In this document: positions 36,113 through 48,558 of the stretch, one piece after another
Layout: every line of letters begins with the position of its first letter
How positions within the stretch are numbered: position 1 is the stretch's first letter
DNA from: Caenorhabditis remanei
Taxonomy: Eukaryota; Nematoda; Chromadorea; Rhabditida; Rhabditidae
Direction of reading: 5' to 3'
DNA: 64,000 bases
Assembly: GCF_010183535.1 (NCBI RefSeq)
Contig: NC_071328.1
Span: forward strand, 9,486,001-9,550,000
Notes under the pieces: generated by a model
Seen by the model: only the letters and a program-made list of their open reading frames with translations
Told to the model about the DNA's origin: nothing
Database searches by the model: none
Program-made: the position numbers and the translations under genes

Positions 36113-38093
36113 ATGAGCCAAACACGTACTCATGAACAAACTCTTGCAAAAGAACCGTGGTATCATGGACTGTTGCCACGTGAAGATATGAAAGTATTAC
36201 TCACCCAAAAAGGAGATTTTCTCGTTCGATTCACTGATCCGAAAGTTGGAGAATCCAGAAAGTTTGTTCTCTCCGTCTATGTTGGAGTGGCTGACGATGT
36301 GAGTTGCCAGATAAATCTGACAGCCTAATCAATTATCTTCTTTCAGATTCGTCATTACGTTATCAGAGAAATGGAAAACAAATTCGCTGTAGATATCAAA
36401 TGGTTCGCAACGATTCCAGATCTTCTCAACTATCATCATCGTACCAAGGAACCAGTTGCTACTGGAGTAAGATAATTAGAACTCGCATTCAATTACGTAT
36501 TTTATTACAGAGTGTCGAATCAGTTCTCATTCGTCCAATCGGTCGTGAACCTTGGGAAAAACAACATTCGGATGTGACTTTGTTGAAGAAATTGGGTGAA
36601 GGAGCATTCGGAGAAGTACAATTAGGAGAGATCCGTATTGGAAATACTGTCAAGAAGGCGGCTATTAAACTTGCAAAGTTGGAATCTCTGACAAAAGAAC
36701 AAATCAAAGAAATAATGCACGAGGCTAGATTGATGAGAAAATTCAAACATCCAAATGTGGTAACTTTTTATGGAGTGGCAGCTGGACAGGAGCCATTAAT
36801 GGTTATTATGGAATTAGTAAGCAGTGCGGTCAGAATTACACTCAATCTTCTATTACTTCTAGGCTGAGAACGGAGCACTCGATTCATACTTGAAGAAGAA
36901 CACGGGCGCGTTATCAATGTCCAAGAAGAACGATATGGTTTTTCAAGCAGCTCTTGGCTTGGAATACCTTCATTCTCTTCAAATCATTCATCGAGATATT
37001 GCATCCAGAAACTGTCTTTATGGAGGTGGACAAGTGAAAATATCAGATTTCGGAATGTCGAGAGAAGGATCCAGTTATCGATTGAATCCTTATAAAAAGT
37101 GAGGACAGAGGAGAGAGATTACAGTAATCCATCTTCTCTCTTTCAGAGTTCCCATCAGATGGTTGGCTCCAGAAGTTCCACGTACTGGTTTCTATACTCC
37201 GAAAACTGATGTTTTTGCCTATGGGATCATGTGTTGGGAGGTGTATCATGACGGAACAGAACCATATCCAGGCATGAAAGTGGCTGAAGTGTTGCCACGT
37301 GTACAGGACGGATATCGGATGCCATTTGAAGGTGGGGTCGCTGCAGCAGTTGTGAAGTATATTACAGTGAGTAAAGAAGGAATATCATGACACTCAAGAA
37401 TATGTTATCTTACAGGAGCGTATCTGTGCTGGTATTGAAAACGAGCGTGTCACAATGTCGGATGTTGTTCGCGAGCTGCCAAATGTTGATGGATTTGAAC
37501 AAGCTCCTGGATCTAATAGTTACTTTGAGCTCCCGAACAAAATCCGTAAAGAAGATCTTCAAACTTCAAAACAGTCTCCTCTTGTCAACATTCTTCCTCA
37601 TCCATCTCAACCAGTTTCTGCTCCATTTGCAGCTACAAACCAAGTTGTTAATGTGCTCCAGGCTCCACCCACATTTCTTGATCGTCCTCCAGAGAAACAA
37701 CCGGAGAAGATGATGCAACAGAAGAAGTCACTTTCGAACAGTACAGAGGAAGGAAAGTGAGTTTGAATGCCCAAAACACAATTAACATTTCAAATATTCA
37801 GCAAAAAGTCGAAAACTCCAATTCGTACTCGTATGACAAGTTTCCAAAACTATCGAACTACTACGCAGACTCCTAACAAAAGTCAATCGGTGTCGATAGC
37901 ACAGAATGCGAAAGCTGTAAGAAAACTTAAATTTCTTTTCAAATAATCAGAATATTTTAAGAAAAAGAAAAATAAGCAGTCGTCGTCATCTTCTGTCGAT
38001 GGCCCTCCGCCAACTGGATTCTCTGTTCTCAGTATCTTCCAGAAGAAGAAAACAAATGTAGATAAGAGTGATGCGAAGAAGGTTGAGGAATAG
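36113..38093 (+). CDS. SH2-domain tyrosine kinase, nematode Fer-like group
   Basis: Eight exons (36113-36298, 36347-36466, 36511-36816, 36863-37098, 37147-37366, 37416-37756, 37802-37916, 37962-38093) give 551 residues. An SH2 domain (residues about 15-100: PWYHGLLPREDM, FLVRF with the phosphotyrosine-binding Arg) is followed by a tyrosine kinase domain. That domain has GEGAFGEV, AAIKLAK with the catalytic Lys, HRDIASRNCL, DFGMSRE and a PIRWLAPE activation segment. The C-terminal 170 residues are Ser/Thr/Lys-rich and look disordered. This SH2-kinase layout without an F-BAR domain is the expanded nematode Fer/SPE-8-like family. An acceptor (TTTTAG) lies 4 nt before the ATG. The exact orthologue is not clear. 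Confidence 0.92.
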
Positions 38094-38169
38094 AAGACTC
38101 CATTCACTTCTGAACTGTTTAGTCTTGTTTTAGAATGAAACATTTAGTATATATAAACATGCGGCTGCA

Positions 38170-38725
38170 CTCGAATATCTTTAGAAATGTGTAATCCGGG
38201 AACCCTCTGCTCCAACTCCTATACAGTGCAAACTCGTTGTCCAAAAAATCATGCACTTTTTTAGCTACTTTCCAGAGGTTTTGTAGAGATTGAAAGACAA
38301 AAATCAATTCCGGGAAAGATGAAAATACAGATCGTGCCCACAACGACATCTACTGTGTGAAAAATTCTGGCATTGAGGTCACCTGTTTGAATCACGGCAA
38401 GGTTAGAGACTGTTGTATTCGTAACCAGGAGCTAATCTCTGGAATGTTGAGAAAATTTGGAAATAATATTTTGGAAATTCTACAACAATCGAGGTAAAAT
38501 ATTTATAACTTTTGGAATATGTGTAATACAAGGAGAATCTGCTCCAACTCCTATAGAGTGTAATCAGAAAATACATGGTTCGATTGATTCGTCTATAATT
38601 TATTCAATGTTGACCCCTTTATTCATGTCTTGCAGTTTCATTTCTTTGTTTCTTAAACCTGATCGAACCAAAAAAGACTTGAAAAGAAAGAGAATGGTTA
38701 ATTATGAAACGGTCGGACACTAATT
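38170..38725 (+). pseudogene. Decayed cysteine-rich gene fragments
   Basis: About 60 bp at 38185-38245 is repeated at 38518-38576 (CTGCTCCAACTCCTATA core). The first copy opens with ATG and reads CNPGTLCSNSYTVQTRCPKN before a stop. The stretch between (about 38330-38490) reads a plausible exon, IYCVKNSGIEVTC and VRDCCIRNQ. The end carries a hydrophobic segment (38590-38650). The frames do not join cleanly. It is likely a broken small secreted or membrane protein gene, partly duplicated. Confidence 0.3.
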
Positions 38726-39555
38726 CCATTTAAATATGTTTCTGTATGTTTCCAAATGTATAATTAAGGAATTGACACAAAAAGTGAACAGTGTGCTAAT
38801 CGAATTCGCATTCTCTACACTCTTCTGAATACGAAAGAAGGTCGAATTGGATATGAAGACGAAGAAGAAAAAGTGATTGGGGTTTAGGTTTACAATGAGA
38901 TAAAGAAAAAAGATAGATTGACCCGGAACGACATGAAATAAGGTTTTGTAGGATATGGGTACTTTTAAATAGATCAGAAAATTACTCAATTTCTTCAGAA
39001 GATTTTGAAAAAGTGAGAATTGATTATTCAAAATGAAACAATGAAGAGCTGATCGCTTATTCTCGCATCAGTTCTTTTTGTAGCTCCCCGAGCTGCTCTA
39101 TTCCCCACATTTTCATTCAATTTTTCGTGTCACACACTTGTCATAAATCCCCCAATTACATATTCTTTTTTCGTTTTGGCTCCCCTTCAAATCGTCAGAA
39201 AAGATCCTCGATTTGAGGGGAACGAAAAGATAATTGATAGGTTCGAAAGGGTTTTCATCTTCTCTTTTCGTTTGTTCAATTGGATGGAAATAATGATGAG
39301 AGAGGGAGTGAAATGAAGGATTTATTCCAATTTTCAACATGAAAAAAACATGGTTTTCGTGGGAAAGAAATAAAGCTTTTTGTGATGTAAAATATGGGAA
39401 ATTTCAAAAAAAAAAAGATTTCCAATCGATGACTGATGATGATTGTGGGATGGGCGATGGTGGGATGGCACTAAAAAGAAGAAATACTAAAGGAAAGAAA
39501 TACTGTGAGAAAAGGAAATAATAAATTGAGAATGAAGAAAAGTTTGAGAATTTAA
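38726..39555. other. Intergenic, nothing seen
   Basis: AT-rich sequence downstream of ceh-2, with purine-rich runs near 39400-39530. Confidence 0.5.
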
Positions 39556-41802
39556 TTAGGAAGTTGTCGACTTTTTATCCTCCTCGTCATCTTCGTCATT
39601 TGACATTGGGGCATTTGCATCTGAAAGATATCAGTTGAAATTGAGTTGAAATTTAATAGAAATTATATAGTTACAGTGCCTTCTTGAAAAATATGCTAAG
39701 TGTTTTACATTCTCAAAACAGGAGATAGAGATGAAACATTTTTGTACCTGACTCATTTGAGAAGATTATTTTCAAAGCTTTCAAACCCCGGATATCTCAC
39801 CTGATCCTTCTAGTCGGACTCTTTTGTGTTTGGTCCTCCGGTTCTGGAACCACACTTTCACCTGAAAATAAATAATTCTATAAATCTTGATTCGAATTGC
39901 TCTAAACCAAATTGCTCCTATTCTCAAACTATCTATTTACCCCCCGTGTCTATTGTACTTGCTTCTTCTTGCTCTTTCTTCTTTTGTGCTAACATTGAGA
40001 CGGTGTCGAATAATAGTACTCGACCCTCCCGTCCCCCCCAATACATCCGCCGGAGTCACCACCTACAACAGGATTAGCAAAGAGCGATCCAATTGGTGTG
40101 CTAAGTAAGCGATCAAATAAAATGAACATGGTATAGAAGAAGACTGTATTTGTATCGATGTATGTGTACAAAGAGACAAGGATGACACGCTTTTGTGAAA
40201 TTGGTGAGAAGGAGAAAGAACGATCTGTGTTTAATGATGGGCTCCGTGTTGGGACAAGAATTGTGTGAAGCACTTTTTGAGTGGTCGGATTAAAAGTTAG
40301 ACTACGGTAGGAGGTTCAAATTGTTGCAGAACTGGGTAAACAGATCGTTTACAGAATTCAATTGATTCATCGAGGGGGTGCAGATTTCAGAGTTTCAAAG
40401 GGAGTGAAAGTGTGGAAAAATGATACCGTAATACTGGTTAGAATAACAGACCCTGCTAGTAATGTTTTGAACTTCTCATTCTAATTTCAGAAGACCTTCT
40501 CATACGAAATGTCTCACCCAAGCCGTGCTCCTTACCTGTGTTTCTGTGAGACTCAATTTCGATGCCAACTGTTTTCTTTCATTCCCAACAACATAATGAT
40601 TTCCTTCGAACGCTTTTTCCAGTTGTACCAGTTGATGTGCACTAAATGCTGTCCGAATTCGTTTGTTTTTTCGGAGAGGTTGAAGGAATAAACCGGCTGT
40701 TACGTCGCCTGAAACAATCATCATACTAGAAGATCTTAATCACAGATTTGCCTGCATTTCCAAGACAAAAAATTAAAATAACTAACCAAACTGCGAGGCC
40801 GTTGTACTCTGCAGCAATTCCAACCATGGATGTTGCCATACACTTCCATTTAGATTCTGATCTCCAGATGATCCAGCTCCGATTCCAGATATAAATGGAT
40901 TGGAACAAGCCATTTGAACGTGAGGAAGAAGTACATCAAAATAGGAAAGTGTCTGTGTCAACGGTTCGTTTTTCCCTGACTTTTCCATTTCTTCTTCTTC
41001 GTCGTCTTCGTCAAAGGGTCGCTGCAAAATAGAAACTCTGTTGATTGATATTTCATGTGAAATCTGTTTTCAACTTAATTTTTATTATTGTTTTATTGAA
41101 GCTCCATAACCAAGCCCTTGTTAACTATTGTTTAGTTTCATCTTATTGTCCTTCATGTCACTTTTTAAAGGTAATCATCTCCTAAGGATCATATAAATTG
41201 AGTATAAAAGTTATATGATAAGAGGATAAATTATTTTAGTTAGAGGATAAAATTCCGACACAAACATTCAAGGTGATAAGAAAGGATATTCAAATGTTCT
41301 TGTCTTTAAACTACCGTATCCTCAGAAAATGTTTAACTTAATTCAAGAAGTCGAAGATAAATCGCGCTTAAACATCAATTAACAAAAAGCGCACAAAGGT
41401 TGTTTCTGATTGGTTTACTATCCATTTCCATTTCTCTTTTCACTAGGAACCATAAATCTCAATTTTATAAGGTACAATCTTATACTACCAGCATTCCTTT
41501 ATTCTAACTTCATTGTCATGATACTGTAGTTATCTCAAATCATTCTGATTTATACTCGGCTGTGTTTGATGTTCTTTTTCATGATCCTTTAATCGTATTT
41601 TAAATAAATAAATAAGAACAAAAACATCGGTACAACGTTAATGTTTTTATTTTAACTATTCAGAAAAAGTATCTACAGGTCTCAAAACAATAAAAACTTC
41701 AAGCTATCTCACCTTTTTTAGGTTGTTCTGCTCCTCCACATCAGCGTCTTCTGATTCTTTTTCACTATCCACCAGCCGTTCCACTGAGAATTTCAGCGTC
41801 AT
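39556..41802 (-). CDS. ceh-2: EMX/empty-spiracles homeobox protein
   Basis: Five exons (41713-41802, 40787-41021, 40536-40708, 39801-39861, 39556-39620) give 207 residues. The homeodomain ([56 protein letters not shown]) is split by an intron before VKVWF and has Gln50. NHYVVG…ERKQLA is the EMX signature. The N-terminus is acidic and the C-terminus ends in an acidic tail after [11 protein letters not shown]. elegans CEH-2 acts in pharyngeal neurons and muscle and in vulval cells. A GTGGGCGGAGTC box lies about 120 bp upstream of the start. Confidence 0.95.
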
Positions 41803-41882
41803 ATTCAACTTTTCAGATTGAGAATAATAAGTTAAATGAAAATAGGTTTAACTAAATGAGAACCTATTTCTTTCATCTTCAG

Positions 41883-41935
41883 ACTCCTCCCACTTTTCCG
41901 CGAGAGTGAGACGACAATAGAAAGTGGGCGGAGTC
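41883..41935 (-). promoter_or_regulatory. GC-box hairpin upstream of ceh-2
   Basis: ACTCCTCCCACTTTT at 41883-41897 and GTGGGCGGAGTC at 41924-41935 form an imperfect inverted repeat of an Sp1-like GC box, 80-135 bp upstream of the ATG. The same box is upstream of ceh-45. A regulatory role is inferred. Confidence 0.4.
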
Positions 41936-43211
41936 ACGGCGTTTAATTGGGTACCGTAGTCGAAGAAGCTCAAGAAGAGATTAGAAGAAATGAAGAGATT
42001 TAGAGAAAGAGAGAAGGATTCTTTTTGAATGAACGATAGAAAAGAATAGATTTCTTAGTGGGGTCTATTTTTGATAGGGGGTTTAGGAAACTGGCTCTGA
42101 ACGGAACACATGCTGTCCATAGTTTGGAAACCTTTTAGCAATCTGAACATGTCCTTATGTTTTTTCCCCACACTCAACTAATTCATAAAGTAGACACTTT
42201 AATAGCGGGAATACCTAAAAATGGCTGAACCCACCAAAATTATAATTCCAAGATGCCGTCTTGATACGAATCGTCTGACGGACATTGCTATTTTAAAAAA
42301 ATGTTGATGAACAATGCCTTCCCTTCGTGATTGATTCGAAGTTTGTTCGCGTGTTTGATTCGAAGATTTTTCAAAACGTTCGATTGAAAATATTCAGTCA
42401 ATTATTTCGCACTGCTCCATTTGAATAATATTCTTTTTTTTAAATAGAATTCCTGTATTTCGATAAGTTTCAGTGGGTGTAAAATCAGTTTGCTGTATGA
42501 CTCCGGAACTTGAACCTAAAAAAATAACTTCATTTCGTCTCCTATACTTGAATCTAAAAACAGAAAACCTCAATTTTCCAGTAGAAAAACAAAATCATCG
42601 TCTCATTTTCATGTGTACACATACTCGTTTCTCATCGAATGATGATTCCCGAATTAGCGATGACCGTGGATTGAAAATGTATCCGAAATATGTACAAAGC
42701 GGGAGAACAATCTCGGGTTACATCTTTTTACCTCCGAAAAGCGGACATAAACGGGGGATAAAGAGATGAGAATAAGTAGGAAAATGGAGGGTACAAAAGG
42801 TACATTATGTCAGTAATAGAGTAATGAGCAACTCGAGCAATTGCTGAGCATGGAGCAACTCGGGAAGAGAAAAGAAGGGGATGACATTGAAGATCGGGTG
42901 GGTGCATGACAAGAGAACATGAAAATCTTCTGAAACTCAGTTAACTGAAAATAGCTGTATTGAGTATATGTCAATCAATTTGGATTCATTGCTAATAGAA
43001 ATTATCTCTTTCCATTTTTTTTTCACTTTAACCTACAGTAACCAGCGATGCGCAGAACAAATTGCTCAATTTCAATGCCATATGCATCACGAAAAGGATC
43101 CATTTTCCCTTTCTTTTCCAACAAAAAGAGACATAATTACAAGGTTTATCCAAACATGAAATGTGTTTTTTCGATGTCGTTTACTATAATTTGACGACGT
43201 CAAAAATTGGG
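41936..43211. other. Upstream region of ceh-2, no gene
   Basis: No exon with support. A 98-codon frame at 42473-42769 looks like chance. It may hold long-range control elements of ceh-2. Confidence 0.4.
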
Positions 43212-43361
43212 ATGAGAAGATTTTTCGGTGAAGACAAGAGTACGGATGATGAGAAGCCTTTGGACGAGATTAAGAGGAGGCTTGATTCTGAAATTCGGGT
43301 GAAAGATCACCAATTTCATAACAATTTTCGAAGGGTGCACCAGAGTTTGAAAATGTTTTAA
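43212..43361 (+). CDS. Candidate micro-ORF (49 residues)
   Basis: ATG at 43212 opens a 49-residue frame with a highly charged, helix-like sequence (FFGEDKSTDDEKPLDEIKRR…DSEIRVKDHQFHNNF). The composition looks more protein-like than nearby frames. No domain, splice partner or promoter was identified. It could also be an exon of an unseen gene. Low confidence. Confidence 0.25.
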   Translation: MRRFFGEDKSTDDEKPLDEIKRRLDSEIRVKDHQFHNNFRRVHQSLKMF

Positions 43362-44786
43362 AAGAGTAGTTTCATGCGAGTTTATTCAGAATTTAGGCGA
43401 GGGAAGAATGAACTCGGAGCTTGCGTTAAAATTGGGTCTCGAACTTTGGATATCAATTATGTCAAACATAATGAATCTTTCTGATATTGTTTTCCAATTT
43501 AATAGAATTCAAATACTTCCTCTTTGTTCACAGCTACGTTTATTTTTCTCGATTTTCCTTGGTGTTAAGATTCAGGAAGATTTTTATGAATTCTAGAAAA
43601 TCTACACGAATTCTTTTTCGATATTTTGAGACCTCTTCATTCGTTTCAGACATTTTTTCTGTGTCTGGTTTCCAGAGAACTTTGTTTCGTAAAAATCTGA
43701 AAAAAGTTATTCCGGCTTGTCCCTCTAAAATGGAAGCTGGAGTCGTTCGATTTTGGAAAACAATTATGAATTTAAACAGAAAACTGGATTTCTGCTAATG
43801 GTTCGAGTGAAGAGATGATACTTCTGAAAAGTTACAAACTTGTGTTCCCTGTTTTTTTTGTTACAGTTTTCAGATTTCAAGTTGAATCCAACCAAGCTTT
43901 CTCCCGAGATTTCCGTTTTTCATAGGCATTAGTCATTGAATGAAAAACAAATATATCGGTAGTTCACTTGTTATTATTGTTATTATAATGAGAGGGACTC
44001 TATCTTCCTTTCTCTTTTCGAATAGACACTGAGATTATGTAATTGTGTACCAGGTTTGGGTAACCTGACTCGCTTTTCCCTCGCGCCCAACCCTATTAGT
44101 TTATTATTATTATTATATGCCATTAGGTATAACAAGAAGGTTACGTCTGAGTTGTGGCAACTTGACGAAAGTTCCAGAAAATGGGGGGAAACTGCTCTAG
44201 ATAGTGAAGATTTTTTAAAGTGTTTTCTTTCGTTTCTAGTTACAGTTTTCGTACGATAGAATTCAATATCTAATTTTTAGGATAGCTGAACAATGATCGT
44301 GTTCTTTAGTTCAGATATTTCTTCTCCAAATTTTTATCCGCCGCTTTTGTGCGCATGATTTTTTCACTGATTTTAGTTAATGAACTGAAAAATTGGAAAA
44401 TCTGAATGAATTCTTCTCGGCTCCTTAGCAGCAGATATCCTCACCAACAGCGAATGGAGTACGGATTAATTGGAGCGCATTGGTCATTTTCTAGTTTATC
44501 GCAGAAGTAGTTCAGAATGAAAAGACCCAAAAGACTGATCATCTCACAAGAATTTCTGAAAATACAGTAGTCCAGATATTTATCTTTGATTTGACAACTA
44601 GTTATTGCATGTAAAATCCTTTGAAATTTCTGTCTATTTGTTTTCTTTTTCATTTTTCTGTGTTTTCCGTTTGTACTGCATTGCTTCTAAAGACCAAAAA
44701 CCGTCGTGTTGGATATGATAATTATGTTAATGACTCGCTCTGAACCAATACAGAATCATTTCTATAATTTTCAACTTTGTGATTCA
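43362..44786. other. Intergenic, nothing firm
   Basis: Several open frames up to 103 codons, none with domains. A TTATTATTATTA simple repeat is near 43970-43985 and again near 44100-44115. Confidence 0.4.
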
Positions 44787-45420
44787 ATGTATTTCATAGA
44801 GTACTCTTTTAGATCTTTTCTTCTCTTCCAATTCTGGATTCAAGGAGTTGCTGGAGAATGTCGGGGAGAGTTAAATACAAGTAAGTACTTCTAGTCAAAC
44901 CTATTTCTTGTTAGATTTTGTTTAATTGTGAACTTTTTCGTGATATTAATTATACATTTTCAATTGTTTTTATTTTATTTTCAGATACTACATGTTCAGA
45001 TGGATTCCCAACCGAATGCAAATCCACATGCGGCTGTAATAGTTTGACAATTGATGGAGATCAAATAAAAAATATGGCACCTTTCTTTTTTTCAACAAAT
45101 AACGGAACCTATATAAAGGCTACATTGACTTGGAAGAACTGTATTACAGTGACAAATGTGCAATGTCCAACAGGGTATAATCCATTAGCTCTCGTATACG
45201 CAGAAGAGGATGAAGAAATGAATTCATATAATAATTGGGTAGAATCATAGAATTTGTGAAAAAAGTCAAAACTTTCCGTTACAGAAAGACTACGCTTCCA
45301 GTACTAGCTATGAATGTAAAAGCGGAAAATGGGAGAAGACGTCCCACATGGATGAACAATATTTCTACAGCTGCAAGCAGAAATAGAATGAAAAAACTTA
45401 ATTTATTGTCCCGAAAATAG
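44787..45420 (+). CDS. Cysteine-rich secreted protein (C6/DUF281-like)
   Basis: Three exons: ATG at 44787 to about 44880, then from about 44985 to about 45238, then from about 45286 to the stop at 45420. The start is a signal peptide (SFRSFLLFQFWIQGVAG). The mature part has about ten cysteines in the pattern ECKSTCGCNSLTI, LTWKNCITVTNVQCP, YECKSGKWEK, YFYSCKQK. The spacing recalls nematode C6/DUF281-type extracellular domains, common in expanded families of unknown role. There is an N-glycosylation site (NGTY). A broken relative lies immediately downstream. Confidence 0.65.
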
Positions 45421-46204
45421 GACAAAATGAAATTTTATAATAAGTTCTTATTGAAGTTATTACATTTCAAGTAGTTTTTGTTTTTTCTGTAATATCGTTT
45501 ATGTATCACGGGAATAAAGTAATTCGAACGAGTTTCACAAATCATGTAGGGATATTAAGAAACACCAACCTTCCACTTAATGAGGTTTTCAAATAAAAAT
45601 CTGAAAAGATTTTCTTGGTGCACAGTATTTTTGATATTGAAATACAGAAAAACGATGCCGGAAGAAGGAACGAGATCAAACAACAAATCGATCCTGGAGC
45701 GAATTGAAAATTCATAATTAACAATGCAAGCTGAATATTATTATACAATTTTGTTTATATACATAAAGAATGTTGAAGATTGTGAATTCATCTCAATCGA
45801 TACCATACCACTTCATTTTTTTCATTTTGATTATTTCTTTACAAACCCAGTTGGTTTCTGGATACTGTAGACAGGATATTCTAACTACGAAACAACCAAC
45901 ATTGACGTTTTCATCTTCAAGCTCGACTATTTCAGAAATATCCAATAGTTCTACGACAAATATTCCACATAAGATTTGTTCAGCCGCTCTTTATGAAACC
46001 GGATCTCCATGTTAAGTATCATCTCGTTCAACATCAATTGAACCAAATGAATCTAGCGATTCCAACCAAAAAAGGAAATGAAATCTCCGTGGTCTACAAT
46101 GACATTGACTGAAAACTCAACATTATCTCCAGCCACGTCTAATGTTACATTTTCAACCAAATCAACGAGTCTTTCATAATGATTTTAAACTTTTCTACTG
46201 GTTG

Positions 46205-47190
46205 AAATAGTTGGAATCTGAGTTGAATGGAAGTCCTTATCAGGAAGTCGGCCGACAGTCACCGGCAACTTTAGCGCGGAAGTTGGTCGGCTTCAGCTCG
46301 GAGGTTGGTCGGATTCTGGACAAGACCGCTGGTAAAGCCGACCAAGATACGACCAACTTCCGACCAACTTCTGACACGGACCGCATGGAACCCCTCGATC
46401 GCCTTATTGATTTATTTTTCGCGCACAAAAACAGCTGAAATATCATATATTACAATTTATTCACTAAAAGGACTATACATAAAAAAGTATAAGTTTTAAA
46501 AAATACAAAAAAAACAACTAAATACAATGATTTTTCGAAGTATCCCTGGTGTGCTCGCATTGTTGTCCAGATGTAGACTTCGTCAGTGAATTTCTCTAAA
46601 ATACATTAATTAAATATGATTACTTTCTGACAATACATTCAAGGTGGGAAGTTCGTATTGTTTGCTTTTTAGTGAGAACCTGAAAAACTTAGAGATTTTT
46701 GGTTATGAGATAAAAATCCACTTACGATAACTTTTCCACTGAACTTGTGCACCTCCACTAACGATTTGATTTTTTCCATGAAATTTCGTAAACTGAATGA
46801 AAAATAATGTAAGATTTGATACAAATAAGAAAAATTCACTCAAAAACGAATAAATAAAAGACCAAGGTCCGATCAACTTCTGGGCAGCCGACAGTCATTT
46901 CGAAACTTGTGATCAGAAGCCGACCAATGTCCGAGCTAAAGCCGACATTCTCTTAACTTCTGACCAGAAGGTGACCAAGATCCGATCTAAAGTCGCCGTT
47001 CCTTCAACTTGAGGGTAAAAGTACCGAAATTGCTTCAACTTCCGCCCAAAAGCTGACCTAGATCCGACCTAAAGTCTGAAATCGTTAAACTTCCGGCCAG
47101 AAGGTGAGCAAGATCCGATCTAAAGCCGAATCGACCTCAACTTCCGCCCAAAAGTTGCCACACGACTGCCGAGGGGATTCCATGCAACTC
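46205..47190. repeat. Degenerate repeat block inserted in the pseudogene
   Basis: Two clusters (46225-46400 and 46855-47180) are made of diverged 40-50 bp units around AACTTCCGNCCAAAAG, GACCAAGATCCGA and CTAAAGCCGA, in both orientations. GCATGGAACCCCTCG at 46384 recurs inverted at about 47170-47190, so the block is flanked by inverted ends. The middle (46400-46850) is unique and AT-rich. This looks like a mobile element with repeat-rich ends. Confidence 0.55.
46620..46792 (-). CDS. Cryptic spliced frame inside the repeat block
   Basis: Two minus-strand exons, 46726-46792 and 46620-46679, are joined by a 46 nt intron with GTAAGT and TTTCAG. They read NFMEKIKSLVEVHKFSGKV then VLTKKQTIRTSHLECIVRK and a stop. 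An acceptor (CATTCAG) precedes the first exon and a further short intron is possible upstream, so the 5' end is open. No family was recognised. It may be cargo of the element or a captured gene piece. Confidence 0.3.
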
Positions 47191-47545
47191 TTGTTGGAGT
47201 ATATTCGTTCTGCAATTTGGACACTCATGTTCTCATTACTATAATCAAGTTCTACCTAAATAAATTCTAAATAAGTTTTAAATAATTCTAGACTCTAAAT
47301 AATTTTTTAGACTGTGAAAACGGGTGGCCAATAGAATGTGATCAAAGCTGTGACTGTCCAAGATATACGATTGATTACGAATGGATTGGGGAGTGCGATC
47401 TTACCTGATACGATTATCACCTTGTACAAAAACTAACTTGGTAACTTGGAATAACTGTCCTCCATCACTAGTGAAGTGTCATAATGAAACTTATTCTATA
47501 ACCCTTGGACCTGTGGCATCCCAATGAACCTACAATGAAATCACT

Positions 47546-48558
47546 ACAACTTCAACATAAAAGGATATAACCGCACTCGTTTTGTTTTTATCTTATTGTC
47601 GGTCACTGAAGTTGATTTTCCAAAAGTAAATGAAGAGCATCCCTGCTTTATTTTGAGGTTTTATCACTCAACTATTTTTAAGAACAACATGACTCAACCG
47701 TTTGTCTCTTCAGAAAATCAAGGCTTTTCAACCTTTTCGTTCATTCATTTTCTGCTTAAAATATCAGAAAAGATGTGAAAAGTTGGTAGAAGATCCCTCG
47801 ATGGAATGTTTCTGATACCTCAAACACAGCAATACGTTTCATGTTTACACGTAGAATTTGACGTGAATACGTTGCTCAAAGAGCAGGTGTTAGTTTCGCA
47901 CCTTTCCCTGTTTTCTTTTTGTTCTTCATCGTTTTTCGAATGGCAGTCTCCAATCGTTTTTTGTGGCTTATTGACATTTTGTCTTACCGATCGGAAGGTG
48001 TCTCGTGGCAGATGGATGTTCGATTATTTCATTGACATACATTGAAACGACAAGGTGTCTTCTTCTTGTCTCGACAAGCGCTCAAATCCGAAAACAAACA
48101 GAAACTGCTTCCGATTTGTGAGACTGAGCAAGAGGAGTACCGTAATCTTAATCTTGTGAAAAGAAGAGTTGCTTACTGGATTATCACACCGAAAATCGGA
48201 ATTTGTTTCAAAATAACAAATGGGTTTAAAAGATTAAAACATATGACACAAAAGATGGGAGACCTGAGCTATTGAACGATTATGCCTCAACGATGTATTA
48301 TACCGTTGAAGTTTCAAAAGAAAAGACCAGAGGCTTCACAAATTTGTTCAAGTTTCATGCCTCTCCGTAAAAGTTTCTGAAATTTCTTCTCTCCAATTCC
48401 AAATTTCCATCGTGAACTTGCACATTTATTTTTATTCAGCGTACCACGTTGCAATCCTTTTTTCACATAATATAAAAACAAAAAAAATTTTAAAAATATT
48501 ATTTCACTTTCAAAAGTCCACTGTTGAAGTTCGCTTCGAAACAAAAAGAGAATCGGAG
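47546..48558. other. Intergenic, nothing firm
   Basis: Open frames at 47596-47778, 47806-48045 and 48042-48275 lack domains or splice logic. A TTTTTAAAAATATT-rich tract precedes the MSP gene. Confidence 0.4.

Larger units (their letters stand above)
45770..47545 (+). pseudogene. Broken relative of the cysteine-rich secreted gene
   Basis: The 5' part (45770-46015) has a signal peptide (FIFFILIISLQTQLVSG) and a Ser/Thr-rich linker. After a frame break the linker continues (46080-46180). The cysteine-rich part reappears at about 47311-47400 as ENGWPIECDQSCDCPRYTID, matching DGFPTECKSTCGCNSLTID in the intact gene, and at 47440-47520 as TWNNCPP…VKC. Stops break both. About 1 kb of repeat DNA (46205-47190) separates the halves. 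Confidence 0.6.

Noticed and set aside
42473..42769. 98-codon plus-strand frame upstream of ceh-2
   Set aside because: No domain and no start or splice support.
47596..48275. Three overlapping plus-strand frames before the MSP gene
   Set aside because: Unrelated frames with no shared splice sites; probably chance.
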